In this document: in pieces, positions 9,068 through 19,200 of the stretch
How the letters are laid out: each line of letters opens with the position of its first letter
How positions within the stretch are numbered: position 1 is the first letter of the stretch
The notes under the pieces: generated by a model
What the model saw: the letters and a program-made list of their open reading frames with translations, nothing else
Told to the model about the DNA's origin: nothing
Database searches by the model: none
Made by a program: the position numbers and the translations under genes
Assembly (NCBI GenBank): GCA_004151065.3
Contig: NWUY0300007629.1
Location: 5,755 to 25,999 of the forward strand
Reading direction: 5' to 3'
Origin: Larix sibirica
Taxonomy: Eukaryota; Streptophyta; Pinopsida; Pinales; Pinaceae
Length of the DNA: 20,245 nucleotides

Positions 9068-10443
9068 ATGGCTCGTAAAACCAGGTCGAAGGCTGTAATG
9101 GATGAATTGAAGCCGAGAGATCCCAATTTCGGCATTTATTCGGATATTGATGGATGGGTTTCTAACACGTTGTGTTTGGACTGGGCTAGAATTTATAGCA
9201 TCTTCGACAATGACTACTCAAAGTTCAAAGAAGAATCCCCAATTTATCAAAACTTCAGTAAGTCTCAATTCCATGTCATTTTCACGTGGCCAATTATCAT
9301 GCCTTTCACGAACTTGGTAAAGTGGACTATTGATTATGCAGACATCCCTACTTGCACCTTCAGGGATTCTAATCACTCTCTATGCTTCTTTTAAGCCATA
9401 TACATTTTCCATCATTTATGCCCTAAAACCCCCTCAGTAGCTATTGACACATGATTTTATAAGAGCCTTTGAGCAAAAGTATGAAGCATATGTCCTTGTT
9501 AAGACTTGGATGGACGACCATGACCGTTTCATACTGAAACCCAACAGATAGTACCTAATTTTCGTGTTCAGAGAGCCATACAAATTGCTCGCGGCCATGC
9601 TGTGTAGATTCTATGGTATAGAAAATTGTTCATATTTCAAATTGGAATAGCCCCCCTAGCTCATCATATAGTTATTATAGGGAAAATATTCAATTGGGTG
9701 AAATTTTTTTCCACACCCCTCAGGGATGCGATCGCTCAAGCACGGAAAGCTCCATCCACAAGGAAGCCAAAGTTCTACTTATCAACATATCTAGTAGACA
9801 TTATGTGTGCCTCTTTTTCTTATCCTTCTATGAATTGGCATTGGACCAGGCATAACCCTCCTATTCATATTTATTTTTCAATCCTATGGGATGACAATTA
9901 CAAGCCCTGAGTCTATGATATATGTGATAACTTCTTCAATGTTGTCTATTTTATCATTTTTAAGAAGAATGCTCCTAGGATTTCTGAAGATGTCATTTTT
10001 GTTGGCACCAATGGGTGGCTGGTATGATGGAGAGTTATTTACCTATCTCAAGATATAGGGCAGTAACTCAGTTCACTTTTTACCCAAATTTGTCCCTGAT
10101 AGACTAGTTATTGCAGAGGTAGCTTATCAAAAAACGTTCGATGGAGTGCATGGTCATTGCCATTCTCAGAAAAGAAGAGCATGGCCAAAATTCCCTATGT
10201 ATGTGGGACATTTAGTTTCTCAAAAACTCTTCCCATGCCTACACCCTAGAAAAAGGGTTGAATGATTTAAATCTAGAGTTTGCAGTCAAGAAAATGCATG
10301 ATCCAAAGGGATTTACAACCGTTCATTTTATTCAAGCACAGTTAAAGATCTCATATGCCCATGAGAAAGAACCAGATGACTCACTTTATCAAGGTGCATC
10401 TAGTTTTAAAGAAGTCCTTATCAGAGTGGTTGATCCAAATTAG
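9068..10443 (+). pseudogene. Long relic ORF, N-terminal domain (retroelement-associated, unrecognised)
   Basis: Reading begins MARKTRSKAV at an ATG in a favourable context (CACCATGGC). The domain is rich in aromatic residues and Cys, with motifs RAFEQKYEAYVLVKTWM, FREPYKLLAAMLCRFYG, PLAHHIVIIGKIFNWV, TYLVDIMCASFSYPSMNW, YDICDNFFNVVYFIIF and FVPDRLVIAEVAYQ in order. The frame is badly broken: TAA 9392-9394, TAG 9438, TAG 9648, a probable one-base loss in the C run 9651-9656, TGA 9908, a shift near 10017, another before 10258 and TAG at 10441-10443. Because conserved-looking motifs continue smoothly across the breaks, I read it as one ancestral protein. I do not recognise a named family. The style resembles accessory or gag-like proteins of large plant LTR elements. 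Confidence 0.5.
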
Positions 10444-11390
10444 AGAATCCTCATACATGAATCTTAGAGACGACAAAATAAAAAGGTAATGGAAGAGAGA
10501 AACAGGGTTTTTCAAGAGCAAGAAGAAGTTGCAAAGGAATAAATGAAAGCATCTAGCAAAGCTATAGTGGTCAGCCCAGCTCCACCCAAATTTGCAATAG
10601 AGGAGCAGTTGGATAAGCAGCAAGGCAAGTAACTTGTATCATCTAGCCAACCCTCCACTCCTATGCAGAATCAGAATGCCTTAATACAACAGACCCAAGC
10701 ACCTTCAAGGTTAATTCATTCCTTGTACTAAATCTGTCAATATTGACGTTCCATGCCTAATCTATTACCTATGGTTTCAATGAAAATTGAAAATAAACCA
10801 AAACCAGTTCCAAAGCATGCCTCTTCACAATCTACTGATAATTTTATTGACCTAGAAAAAGAGCAATCAGTAGAAGTAGTTCATCCAATCCCAGTTGTCC
10901 AATACCATCTTCAGTCATCTTCTTTGGATGCTATAGAGGCTACCAATGACACTCCATCTAGTCCAAACCAGCATTCTTCCCCAAAGAATAATTTGTTAGA
11001 TACCCTCCATAAATGACCATGTCACTCTTTCCACTCACAACTCACCACATACTTCACCTCCTCATACTGATATTTTGGATTCTAATGTACAACCGCAGTA
11101 TTTCATCCACTCAACCAATCACTAATAATGTTTCGAGTACTTCAATAGATACTCTAACTTCTGAGCAAAATCAACCTCCTCACCAGGATACTTAGTTAAT
11201 TGAGGACAATGTTCCTAGTACACTCCTACAGTCTGGGGTTTAATCCTCTTCTTCCTATCCTAATGAGCCCCTTGTAGGAAAGTTTTCTATAATCACAATT
11301 GTTCCAACTACCTTACCAGTACCTTAGGACCTTTCCTAGTTAGAAACCACCACTCTTATCCAACCATTACCCAGTGCCAATACTATTGAA
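10444..11390 (+). pseudogene. Long relic ORF, low-complexity linker
   Basis: Continues the same ancestral frame. A short charged stretch (RNRVFQEQEEVAKE, 10498-10539) is followed by a linker dominated by Pro, Ser, Thr, Gln and Asn, for example SSQPSTPMQNQ and NDTPSSPNQHSSPKNN (the latter about 10945-10992). Frame changes occur near 11010, and several TAG/TAA codons interrupt. Such linkers are disordered and carry no function by themselves. The link to its neighbours rests on composition, strand and lack of any other start. Confidence 0.45.
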
Positions 11391-12628
11391 CTGTTGGCTT
11401 CTACAGTTGAAGACTCTATTGATTTTGGAGAAGATGTTATAGTTGTGTTAGGGGATTATTTCTTTAGCAAAAGGAAAAAATTGATTCTTAGGAAAGGCAC
11501 AAAAAGGGGTAGGAAAGGAGAAATGGTAGTTGGGCCAGTAGAATATCAAATCATATGGAAGCAATCCATTGTTGATCCAAGAACAGAGGCCATCGATACA
11601 GTTGCTGCCATGGGAGACTTCCCTGGGGAAAATTTTGACTCTATCTCTACTTTAACCAAGATGGTCAATGAAGAGAAGGCCAATATTGTTGTGTTATAGA
11701 CATAAAGGGATTCTCTGTAGGAGAATTTCCTCAGGCAGATTGAAGAGTTGAAAGCTCAACATCAACAGGAATTACATAGTCTGCAGAGCAGCTTAAGAAA
11801 GTGTCACAATAGAAAGTCATAGCAGACAATAAGGTGATGGAACATGCTACTGAGCTTGGAGATATAAAATTGAAAATGGAGTTGTTTAAGAACCAAGATG
11901 CCTCTTTCTTATTTTTCAAGCTCGTGGTGCAAAAATTTAAGGATGAAGCCATTGCTACTAATTAAAGTTTAAGGTAGACACGAACTCTATTTTTCCATGG
12001 TCTAAATGAAGTCCAAGATGAATTCAATTATTTTGAGCACCTATCTAAAATTTTAGTAGATCATGTTGACCAAAGAAAGAAGGCACACTCAACATATGAT
12101 CAAATTTGTGAATGGAAAACTCATTTAAAGAATGCTCCTGCAAATGTTCCTCGTATTAACCCGCTCAAGATTATTAGGACTCGGATATATGTTAAATCAT
12201 GGGAACTCGCATGTGATGAATCTTTTCATATGATTGATAAAGGGAAAAAAATATGTGCTAGACAGTGGATGTTAACTGATGGGTACATGGAAACTCTCGG
12301 CATGCCTGTGTTTGCTGAGTTGGAAGAGTCAGTGCAAGATTAGTTGAGAATCACTAAAGTCGATGAGCAGAGAGATCAGTCGGCTAGTCTAATTCGATAC
12401 ATTCCCCAAGTTGATATATTTGCCTTCAGAACATTCATTTCGACCCCTATTCATGTGAAATCTACTTTGCAAGGTTTCTTATACAGTTGGTCAAAAATTA
12501 GGAGCAAGGAGATTAGATCCTGTCTATGTAAGGTCAAGCTCCAGTGGGAGCATGATAATTACCCCGATGTCATGGATATGTGGGAACTGTATTTAAAATT
12601 GAAATATTATATCATTAGTCCTAGTTAG
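11391..12628 (+). pseudogene. Long relic ORF, basic patch, coiled coil and C-terminal domain
   Basis: An acidic start (VEDSIDFGEDVIVV) leads to a Lys/Arg-rich patch KRKKLILRKGTKRGRKG (about 11472-11520) that could serve as a nuclear or nucleic-acid-binding signal. TAG 11697-11699 interrupts, then a coiled coil with Leu/Gln/Glu heptads (QIEELKAQHQQELHSLQSSL, about 11736-11795) continues in a second frame to about 11960 (stops at 11963 and 11975). From 11990 to 12626 a single frame with one stop (TAG 12341-12343) encodes a helical, Trp-containing region: VKSWELACDESFHMIDKGKK, ARQWMLTDGYM, LYSWSKIRSKEIRSC, KLQWEHDNYPDVMDMW. Termination is TAG 12626-12628. No polymerase domain follows. Function unknown. 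Confidence 0.5.
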
Positions 12629-15362
12629 GATGATTAGATGTCCCCAAAATTTTGTGAAACCCTGCACATTTTGTGGATCCATCTGATATATTTACTTGTA
12701 TTTATTCTCCAGCAATCAGACAGGGAAGGAGAGGAACCCTAGTTGAACCTCTAGTGAAATGTCCTTGTACAAGACCTGATTGAACTTTATGTATCTTTTG
12801 GACAAGTGATGTAATTATTTACAAGCCTATAATGAAATACAAAGATTGTTCTACTTTTTTGGATCTCGACATGATTTGAGTTTTCTCAACTTGTGATTGT
12901 TCTCTTGAGTTTTACATTTTCATTATAAACATATTTTAAATATTTGATGACTTGTTATGATTATAGAGGTCGAAATTTGAGTTGATGGAGTTATTCATTC
13001 ATCAATTGATGTTGTTAATAGAGTCTTTTGAATATGTTTATTGTTCTTGTTTATGGGGGGCAATCTTTGTGGTTGATTAATATATGACATTGATTACATT
13101 GCTATAGAATTTAATTAGTTTCTTATTATTTGGTTTATTAATTTTCATTAGGTTTCAGACACAAACTAATTTCATATTGATAGTGTTTGTATATGGGTCA
13201 TGTTTGTGATGTTTTTCATGATAAATTAAGGGTTGTTATTCCATTGTTTCATTGCATTCTTTTTTAATAAGAAATCAAGTCAGAGAATTTATATTTTTCA
13301 AGAAATTTTTTCTTGGATTCAACTAACTAGTAGTTAGGTTTTTCCTAGATTCTTTTAACAGTTTTTCTTTAGGTTAACCCTTTATGATTATATTCTAAAA
13401 AATTCAGGCCTCCTTTTGAAGGATAAAAACCCATACATATCCAATGGAGGCCTTATATCCATAGGAAACAGACACACCAAACAACTAAGGACTAGGGTGA
13501 ATTTTGCGTAAGGTTTCCTGACGCCTTCAAATCGAATTGTTTCCTTTTTGTTGACGGATTGGAAAATTTCATGCGTCAACATTATCTTAAAGAAAAAAAT
13601 CCCTTCAACATATCAATAAATCTTATTGAAATATGAAATGTCATCCAAAACCAATCTCATACTATTTTGACATCAAAAATCATTTCAAAGATGCCTTATG
13701 TTCCATGTAAAATTACTTGTGTTGCAAAACTCTCTTAATTATTTCCATTTTTTTCAGTTATTCAGGTGATTTTTTCCAAGTTATTTAGGTTTTATGGTTA
13801 TTTAGAGTGAGGGGTTGGAGGGGGTAAATGAAATCTAATGGAAATCCCAGACAACGAAAAAATATCAAAGAAATCCCACACAACTGAACCCAGAACATAA
13901 CACATAGGACAATATGCCTAGTCTCAAATTATTCAGATCAATCCGTGACCAAAAGCAATATAACATTCCATCATCAAGGAGTTACATGCATCATACGGAA
14001 CAAGATCCGAATGTTAAATTTCCCACTATTTTGGTTTCCCATGATCGTAGAGATCAAATATAGTAGGGATATGCACTCTTCTTTCCCCAAAAAGCCACAC
14101 ATGATCTAGAGATAGATTGCACATGAGATCTAAGTGATCTCGGTGGGAGAATCCACGATGGGAGGCTTGGGTTTTAATGACATATTAGGGCTCCAAAGGG
14201 GTGGAGAGAATCCCATCAAAAGAGGGTTGGTATGTGAAGGATTAGAGGCCTGACGCCTTGGACTTTACTCAATAGTGATTCTTCTTTCACACAAGATGAT
14301 CCATGCTCGCTTCTAGAAATGAGATCTCTAAAATTTATATATTTATTTTGAATTGTGCTAACTATTTATACTAGCATTCCATAAATTCTTTCAATTTTCC
14401 ACTAAATTTCAAGAAAAAATGATTGGAAAAATATGAAAGAAAAAAAAAACAAATCTCAACATGTTTAATCTATGTTTAATATACTGCTTTATAGGGCACC
14501 AGTTTTATGGGTTTTTCGATCACCCGATTGTTCAATTTTTTCAATATTTCCGAATTTTTATTTTTTATTTTTCCAGGTCTGAAATTTCCTATTTTCAACT
14601 AGTTGCCTTCAATCTACATTATATTTGATAAAGTATATATAATATGATATAGAGCCAAAATAATTGAATCTTAAAATCCTAACGACCATGCAACCTTTAG
14701 TGTTTGGTTGCCAACATGTCGAGAGAATGAACGAATTCATTGCAGTCTCAGCACAACATAGCACAATCTTCCAGATAGAAAACAATGGCATCCTTATCCC
14801 GCATATATGGCACCGAATATTAGCATTAACCTAAATCAGAAATATAAAGCATTAACATAAATCATGCGTAATTGTTTTTCAAATTATGCAATCTAGGAGG
14901 CTCAGTGTGTTTCCATTACCCATAAAAAATGATTCATGGATAAATATCAAATATAGAAAAAGACAAAGTATACAAAACGCATTCCTCTGGATTATTTCTG
15001 AAGGTCACTCAATACACATATGGAGAAGTAAAAGATAGAGTGTGTAATAATACTATGAATAGAGGAAAAAAATTCTATTAAAACCTTATGGGTATTTATG
15101 TAAAACAATTCTCATAAGAGAAACCCTGTAAATTTTTCCTAGAAACCCTATATTTGATTTCTCATAAAACATTATTCATATACTTACTTTTCACCAAACT
15201 ACCATAGGAAATCCTTGTATATTGAATGTAAGTAGAGCTATCGAATGAACAGGGATATCCATCGTGGGTTCTGCAAATCATATCAGATATATCGAATGGC
15301 AATTCTTGATTTAGACATAGAAGAATTTTTTTCCCAATTACTTTCCTCCCACCATGATATTT
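12629..15362. other. Long noncoding stretch, nothing identified
   Basis: No frame gives a convincing protein on either strand. The first 700 bases are T-rich and could be the untranslated tail of the long relic. About 13800-14300 is less AT-rich with purine-rich blocks; 14440-14450 has an A run. I find no transposase motifs, LTR pair, tRNA or tandem array. Part of this region should be the interior of the transposon whose end lies at 15725, if that call is right, but its other end was not found. Confidence 0.35.
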
Positions 15363-15500
15363 TGAAATTTGTTAATATTATTATAGTGTATATTAATATA
15401 ATATATTTATCTATTAAAGTAATTTATATATTAAAAAGTTATTATATTAATATTTATATATTAAAAATTTATTGCATTAATATTATACATTATATTAATT
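15363..15500. repeat. AT-only block with a 30-bp tandem duplication
   Basis: This segment is almost entirely A and T. 15423-15452 and 15453-15482 are adjacent copies of a 30-bp unit starting TTTATATATTAAAAA, differing at only a few positions; a weaker partial unit precedes them. The open reading across this block is low-complexity Ile/Tyr and not a gene. Confidence 0.75.
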
Positions 15501-15544
15501 AACACCGCTAATGGATTCAAACAATTTAGTAAAATTTAACCATT

Positions 15545-15725
15545 TTAGTCATTTTTAGTTCTGTCACTTATTATCTAGCCATATTTTTTATTCGATGACT
15601 AAATTATTCATTTAATTTAGTCATTTTAGTTTTGATGCTCTAATTTCGTCATTTTTAGCTTAAAAGCACTATCGTGACTAACATTTTTAGTCACGTAGTC
15701 ATTTATTTGCCAAATTCTACTAGTG
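15545..15725 (+). mobile_element. Probable CACTA-type DNA transposon terminus with subterminal repeats
   Basis: The segment ends GCCAAATTCTACTAGTG (15709-15725), whose reverse complement begins CACTAGTAGAA, matching the start of plant CACTA (En/Spm) terminal repeats. Inside it are about seven copies of a TTTAGTCA/TGACTAAA motif in both orientations. Two pairs form perfect hairpins: 15595-15606 with 15613-15624 (12 bp, 6-nt loop) and 15673-15681 with 15687-15695 (9 bp, 5-nt loop). Inverted subterminal motifs of this kind are where CACTA transposases bind. Directly after the end, gypsy RNase H coding sequence begins, so the element appears inserted into it, with CTT (15726-15728) as candidate target duplication. 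The opposite end was not located. Confidence 0.62.
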
Positions 15726-15728
15726 CTT

Positions 15729-16136
15729 GTATATGATAATGAACTATATGGCTTGGTGAAAAAAATAAAGAAGTGGAAGAATTATTAATGGTTAAGGAGA
15801 CCAATATCTAATCATCACCTTTTGAAATACTTGCAGAATTAGAGAAAGCTCCAATAAGAAAGATATTTTAAATGGATGGGATTTTTGCAACAATTTCATC
15901 TAGATACCAAATATAAGAAGAGCACTGTCAACAAATCAGCCAATACATTATCAATACTGCCAACACCCAGTATCATGGCTCTGGGAGCCATTATGCACAT
16001 AGATCCATTCACACAAGAAACATACATAGAGTAGTATGCATTAGATAAGGACTTCAAGTGGGTGAATTAGTAGCTACAAGGCCAACGTGAGCAAGTAGAT
16101 GTTAATTACCACCTCCAATATGGATTACTCAACAAG
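15729..16136 (+). pseudogene. Second Ty3/gypsy relic, RNase H C-terminal part
   Basis: Homology starts right at the transposon end: YDNELYGLVKKIKKWKNY corresponds to the gypsy RNase H motif containing the catalytic Glu (GAA 15741-15743). TAA 15786-15788 and a short frame slip follow, then HHLLKYLQ, two more stops (TAG 15840, TAA 15855) and RYFKWMGFLQQFHL, a clear gypsy signature at the end of RNase H. The connector to integrase (PSIMALGAIM, then a diverged region with TAG/TAA codons) reaches 16136. The earlier part of pol is absent, as expected if the transposon separates it. This element belongs to a different gypsy lineage from the one at 4440-6552, judged by its integrase. Confidence 0.8.
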
Positions 16137-17430
16137 ATGGAGAATCTTTGTGTGCCAAATGAAGAAAGAGTGCAACTAATAAAGGAGGCCTATCCCTCCA
16201 AGGTGTTTGGGAATTCTGATGTTAGGAAGACTATGGATAACTTGCATAGGTATTCTTATTGGGCCAAGATGAAAGAAATAGATACATTTATCAGAGGTTG
16301 TATATTATGTTGTACCAACAAGTCTAGTAATAAGAAGAAAGGACTATACAGTACACTTACAATACCTAAAAGACCATGGGAAAGCATATATATGGGCTTT
16401 GTTGAGGGTTTTTTTAGGACAATAAGAGGGTATGACTACTTGTATGTGGTAGTCAACAAAATTAGTAAGATGTATGTTATGTTGGCTTGTAAGAAGACCA
16501 TCAAAGGACTAGATATTGCAAGCTTGTTTTTGAAAGGGTTTGGGTGCACTTGGGAGTTTGAACGAGCATTCGCATCGAGATACTAGATTTATTTGTGTGT
16601 TTTGGAAGAATTTGGATACTAAATTGAAGATATCCGCTTATTTTCATTCTCAAGGCGATGGGAATACAAATGTAGTGAAGAATGCTTTCATTTAACATTT
16701 GATAGACTATAATCAGAAGCATCCAAGGACCTTCGATGAAAACATTATTTACATGCAACATTCCTATAACAAGGTTATCCATGCCTCTAGTGGTAGGTTC
16801 CAATTTGAAATCTATTTTTGACATTTTTGACATTACCGTTGGGGATCGTATATGGAAAACCTCAAGCAAGGGTATCAAACTCAAGTGATGCATTTAAGAA
16901 AGAAAGTCCATAGATAGGATTAGCTAGATGCACCTATAGGTTCATAAGAAGCTACAAAAATCTTAAGAGAAATACAAGGCCATCCATGTTCAACACATGC
17001 TTGAAAAGACCTCCCAAGTATGAGATAGAGGTTGGATGCACCTTAATAAACATGGACCATGAAAGAAAATCAAGGTCTTGAGATATAATTGGTCTTTTGA
17101 AATATTGGATAAGGTAGGCACAATGCTTACTAACTTAGAATTCCACCTTATATGCACATTTACTTAATAGTAAATGTAGAGAAATTTAAACTCTACAAGC
17201 CATCCATGCTGAGAATGAAAGGGCCAAGTTTTACCTCCAATAGAACATTTGGCACCAAATGAATATATAGACTTACTAGGATATATTATTTTCTAGAAGA
17301 AATCAAAATGACCATCAGGGGTCAACATGAACTTTGGCAGGCGGATTGAAAGGAAAACCACCAGCTACTGCCAAACGAACTTCAAGGAGAATGCTAAGAA
17401 ATTGTTTCCTTGTCTCCTTCAACATCAAGT
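16137..17430 (+). pseudogene. Second Ty3/gypsy relic, integrase
   Basis: Integrase of the element that starts at 15729. The zinc-binding part keeps the Cys pair (RGCILCC) but both His positions read Tyr and Asn. KTMDNLHRYSYWAKMKE and PKRPWESIYMGFVEG identify the core; the first catalytic Asp of MDF is Gly (16395-16397). The frame breaks near 16535 and resumes as FWKNLDTKLKISAYFHSQ (from 16600), where the DGxTE Glu is Asn. KHPRTFDENIIYMQHSYNK and ASSGRFQFEIYF follow, ending at TGA near 16818. Remnants of the C-terminal part (WMHLNK, 17034 on; FEILDKVGTM; VNVEKFKLYKPSML, to about 17212) and a GLKGKPPATAK-like tail near 17350 show that pol once ran to about 17430. Thoroughly inactivated. Confidence 0.85.
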
Positions 17431-17661
17431 ATTTTGAGGCCAAAATCCTCCTAAAATGGAGAGCATGATCCAAAATGGATCAATATAGTTAAAATATAAT
17501 TTTATCGGTGCCCTATAATGGGTAATACAAAATTTGGGACTTAGAAGGGTAAAAAAGGGTAAGATCCTAAAAACCTCACTAATGGGCCAAAATTGAAAAT
17601 CAATTGGTTCAAGGTCAATGAAGTGGAATTTTGGTATCTTTGACCATAAGGACATTGTGGG
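17431..17661. other. Short unassigned stretch
   Basis: No convincing coding sequence. It may be the untranslated end of the second gypsy relic. The minus-strand open reading here has no recognisable motif. Confidence 0.3.
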
Positions 17662-17683
17662 GTCTATACCTCAAGGTATAGAC
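17662..17683. repeat. Perfect 10-bp palindrome
   Basis: GTCTATACCT (17662-17671) and AGGTATAGAC (17674-17683) are exact reverse complements separated by two bases. Imperfect pairing (TGGGG with TCCACCA) extends outward. It would form a cruciform or RNA hairpin, and sits seven bases before an AT microsatellite. Confidence 0.9.
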
Positions 17684-17689
17684 TCCACC

Positions 17690-17714
17690 ATATATATATA
17701 TATATATATATATA
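17690..17714. repeat. (AT)n microsatellite, 25 bp
   Basis: An uninterrupted alternation of A and T, about twelve dinucleotide units, bounded by CC on the left and AGGAG on the right. Confidence 0.97.
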
Positions 17715-17953
17715 AGGAGATTATAAATCATCATCTCTCAGTTACTTTTTATGACCCACAAAATATATCATTTGGACATTAACACATTGATATTCAAAAC
17801 AAAATATGGACATATTTTACAACATAGCCAGGGACTTATTTTTTTATGCTAATTCAAACCCTAACCCTAATGTAGATTTTAACACTAATACCTCAAAATT
17901 GGTAAGACCATGTTCCAGATGTTTTGCAGTGGAAAAGCACTTCAAATGATAAG

Positions 17954-18265
17954 CCAATGGCTTATATGGTTGAGATTTGACAACCAAAGAGCTTAGCGGG
18001 TGATGGGGATGGAGGATATGTTGATTGTGATGATGTATTGAGGGAAGAATGTGGTGTAGTTAGGATTTATGGAGATGGGGAGGCTAGCCGATTATGCTAC
18101 CTTGAACTTCATGTATTTCATATCAAAGGTAGGGAAGGTGCAAGGATCATGACTGCTTGTAGTGGGGTATTGAAAGTCAAGATGGGAATTGGATATGTCT
18201 CTGATGTGTTTGATGTATGTAATGAAAGAAAGTTGAGTCAATTGAAGGGGGACTCTTACTCACAA
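17954..18265 (+). pseudogene. Amidophosphoribosyltransferase (GPATase) N-terminal fragment
   Basis: This enzyme catalyses the first committed step of purine synthesis, transferring the glutamine amide to PRPP, in plastids in plants. The fragment covers the end of the transit or propeptide region and the start of the glutaminase domain. LREECGVVRIYGDGEASRLC (18035-18094) contains the Cys (18047-18049) that is the N-terminal nucleophile of the mature enzyme; VKMGIGYVSDVFDV and KLSQLKGD follow in the family order. The usual LHALQHRGQEGAGI motif is eroded to LHVFHIKGREGARI, losing conserved residues. In-frame TGA lies upstream at 17978-17980. Homology stops after KGD, where GHxRYSTAG would come; the frame then runs into a poly-A tract. 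The family normally exceeds 450 residues, so this is a small non-functional piece. The recognition is by motif memory and I consider it fairly secure. Confidence 0.82.
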
Positions 18266-18289
18266 CTGTTACCATTGCATTATGGAGAC

Positions 18290-18301
18290 AAAAAAAAAAA
18301 A
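18290..18301 (+). repeat. 12-base A run after the GPATase fragment
   Basis: Twelve consecutive A bases lie about 25 bases beyond the end of recognisable GPATase homology. It could be the trace of a retroposed poly(A) tail or simple AT drift. Confidence 0.8.
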
Positions 18302-18960
18302 TTATTATTTTATTAATACGTTCACGTTAATTAAAATACATACCATCCAAAGTTAAAAAAATACATTACTCTACCACATTGTTATAATTATTTAACATTC
18401 TTTAACGTATTTGATAGAATAGATGTAAAAATGAAACAATTGTCAATGTAGATAACATAATAGATGTAAAAACGAAACAATTATCATTTTCCCTTCCATG
18501 AGGAGGACACACATCCATAAACAATGCTTTGCCTCCAAAACATTTGTCATCCACTCGTCCATCAAGAACCTAAGCAAGGGAAGAGTAAACAGGATTCTAG
18601 TGAGGTTCTCTCTCTCCTTCAAGAAAATGATTAGAGGATTAAGACAGTATAAATCTCACATATTATCCGTATGTTCCCTGTAACTCAGTAGATGATTAAA
18701 GAGAAGTAGAATCTGCGTGAAAATCATATTTTGGGGAACAATCCCAAAACAAGGTTCTTCCAAGATGAGTGGCTAGTCTTAATAGGCCAACCATTACAAA
18801 TATGAGTTCCAGTGTTTGTTTTCAAAATGGATGATAGGGCATTACATATATGAGTTTCAGTTCCTTTTTTAATGAGCCTAAAAATGAATGATAGGCCATA
18901 AGCTATTAGGAATCTCCTCATATTGAACCCTAGAAGAATTGAAAACTTAGGTAGAAGAGA
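18302..18960. other. No gene; two small direct duplications
   Basis: 18418-18445 and 18459-18486 are near-identical copies (AATAGATGTAAAAA core) 41 bp apart. A second duplication pairs about 18793-18840 with 18841-18897, starting ATTACAAATATGAGTT and ATTACATATATGAGTT and both ending ATGATAGG. On the plus strand GNNPKTRFFQDEWL (about 18733-18774) faintly resembles the tail of LINE reverse transcriptases, but stops follow immediately and I do not rely on it. Confidence 0.5.
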
Positions 18961-19200
18961 AAAAATCAACCTTCTCAGTAATTTGCATCTGAGTCATTAG
19001 TTTTTGTAGCAGCAACACCCATAGTTGTTCATCTTGAAGCAACACATGTTGATTGATTTGATTGAGATCAATAACTAAAGCACTTGTTCCTAGGGGTGAT
19101 TAAGATGAAGGGGATTGAGTCCTGGGAGAAAATTCAAAGGTAAAGCTAGCACCTATAGTTGACCTTGTTACTTGAGAACTAGAGCCTTAAAGAGAAAATC
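18961..19200 (-). pseudogene. Possible minus-strand retroelement protein relic
   Basis: On the minus strand, from about 19190 down to 18965, a frame with one stop reads a Ser/Thr/Pro-rich stretch (TIGASFTFEFSPRTQS) and then a helical Gln/Leu-rich segment (VIDLNQINQHVLLQDEQLWV, LLLQKLMTQMQITEKVD). The composition looks coding and resembles the linker plus coiled coil of retroelement gag-like proteins, but there is no diagnostic motif. Confidence 0.3.

Noticed and set aside
13517-14259. CCTGACGCCTT occurring at 13517 and 14249 as an element boundary pair
   Set aside because: Only 11 bp match, with unrelated flanks; likely chance.
15245-15502. Open reading of 85 codons
   Set aside because: Its C-terminal half is Ile/Tyr low complexity from the AT-only block; no motif.
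16501-16893. Minus-strand open reading of 130 codons
   Set aside because: Lies opposite clear integrase coding sequence; no recognisable motif.
17856-17870. AAACCCTAACCCTAA, an interstitial telomere repeat
   Set aside because: Only about two units; short telomere-like boxes occur by chance and in plant promoters, and nothing else here suggests a chromosome end.
18733-18774. LINE reverse-transcriptase tail on the plus strand
   Set aside because: Only about 14 residues resemble the family, and stops follow; not enough to call.
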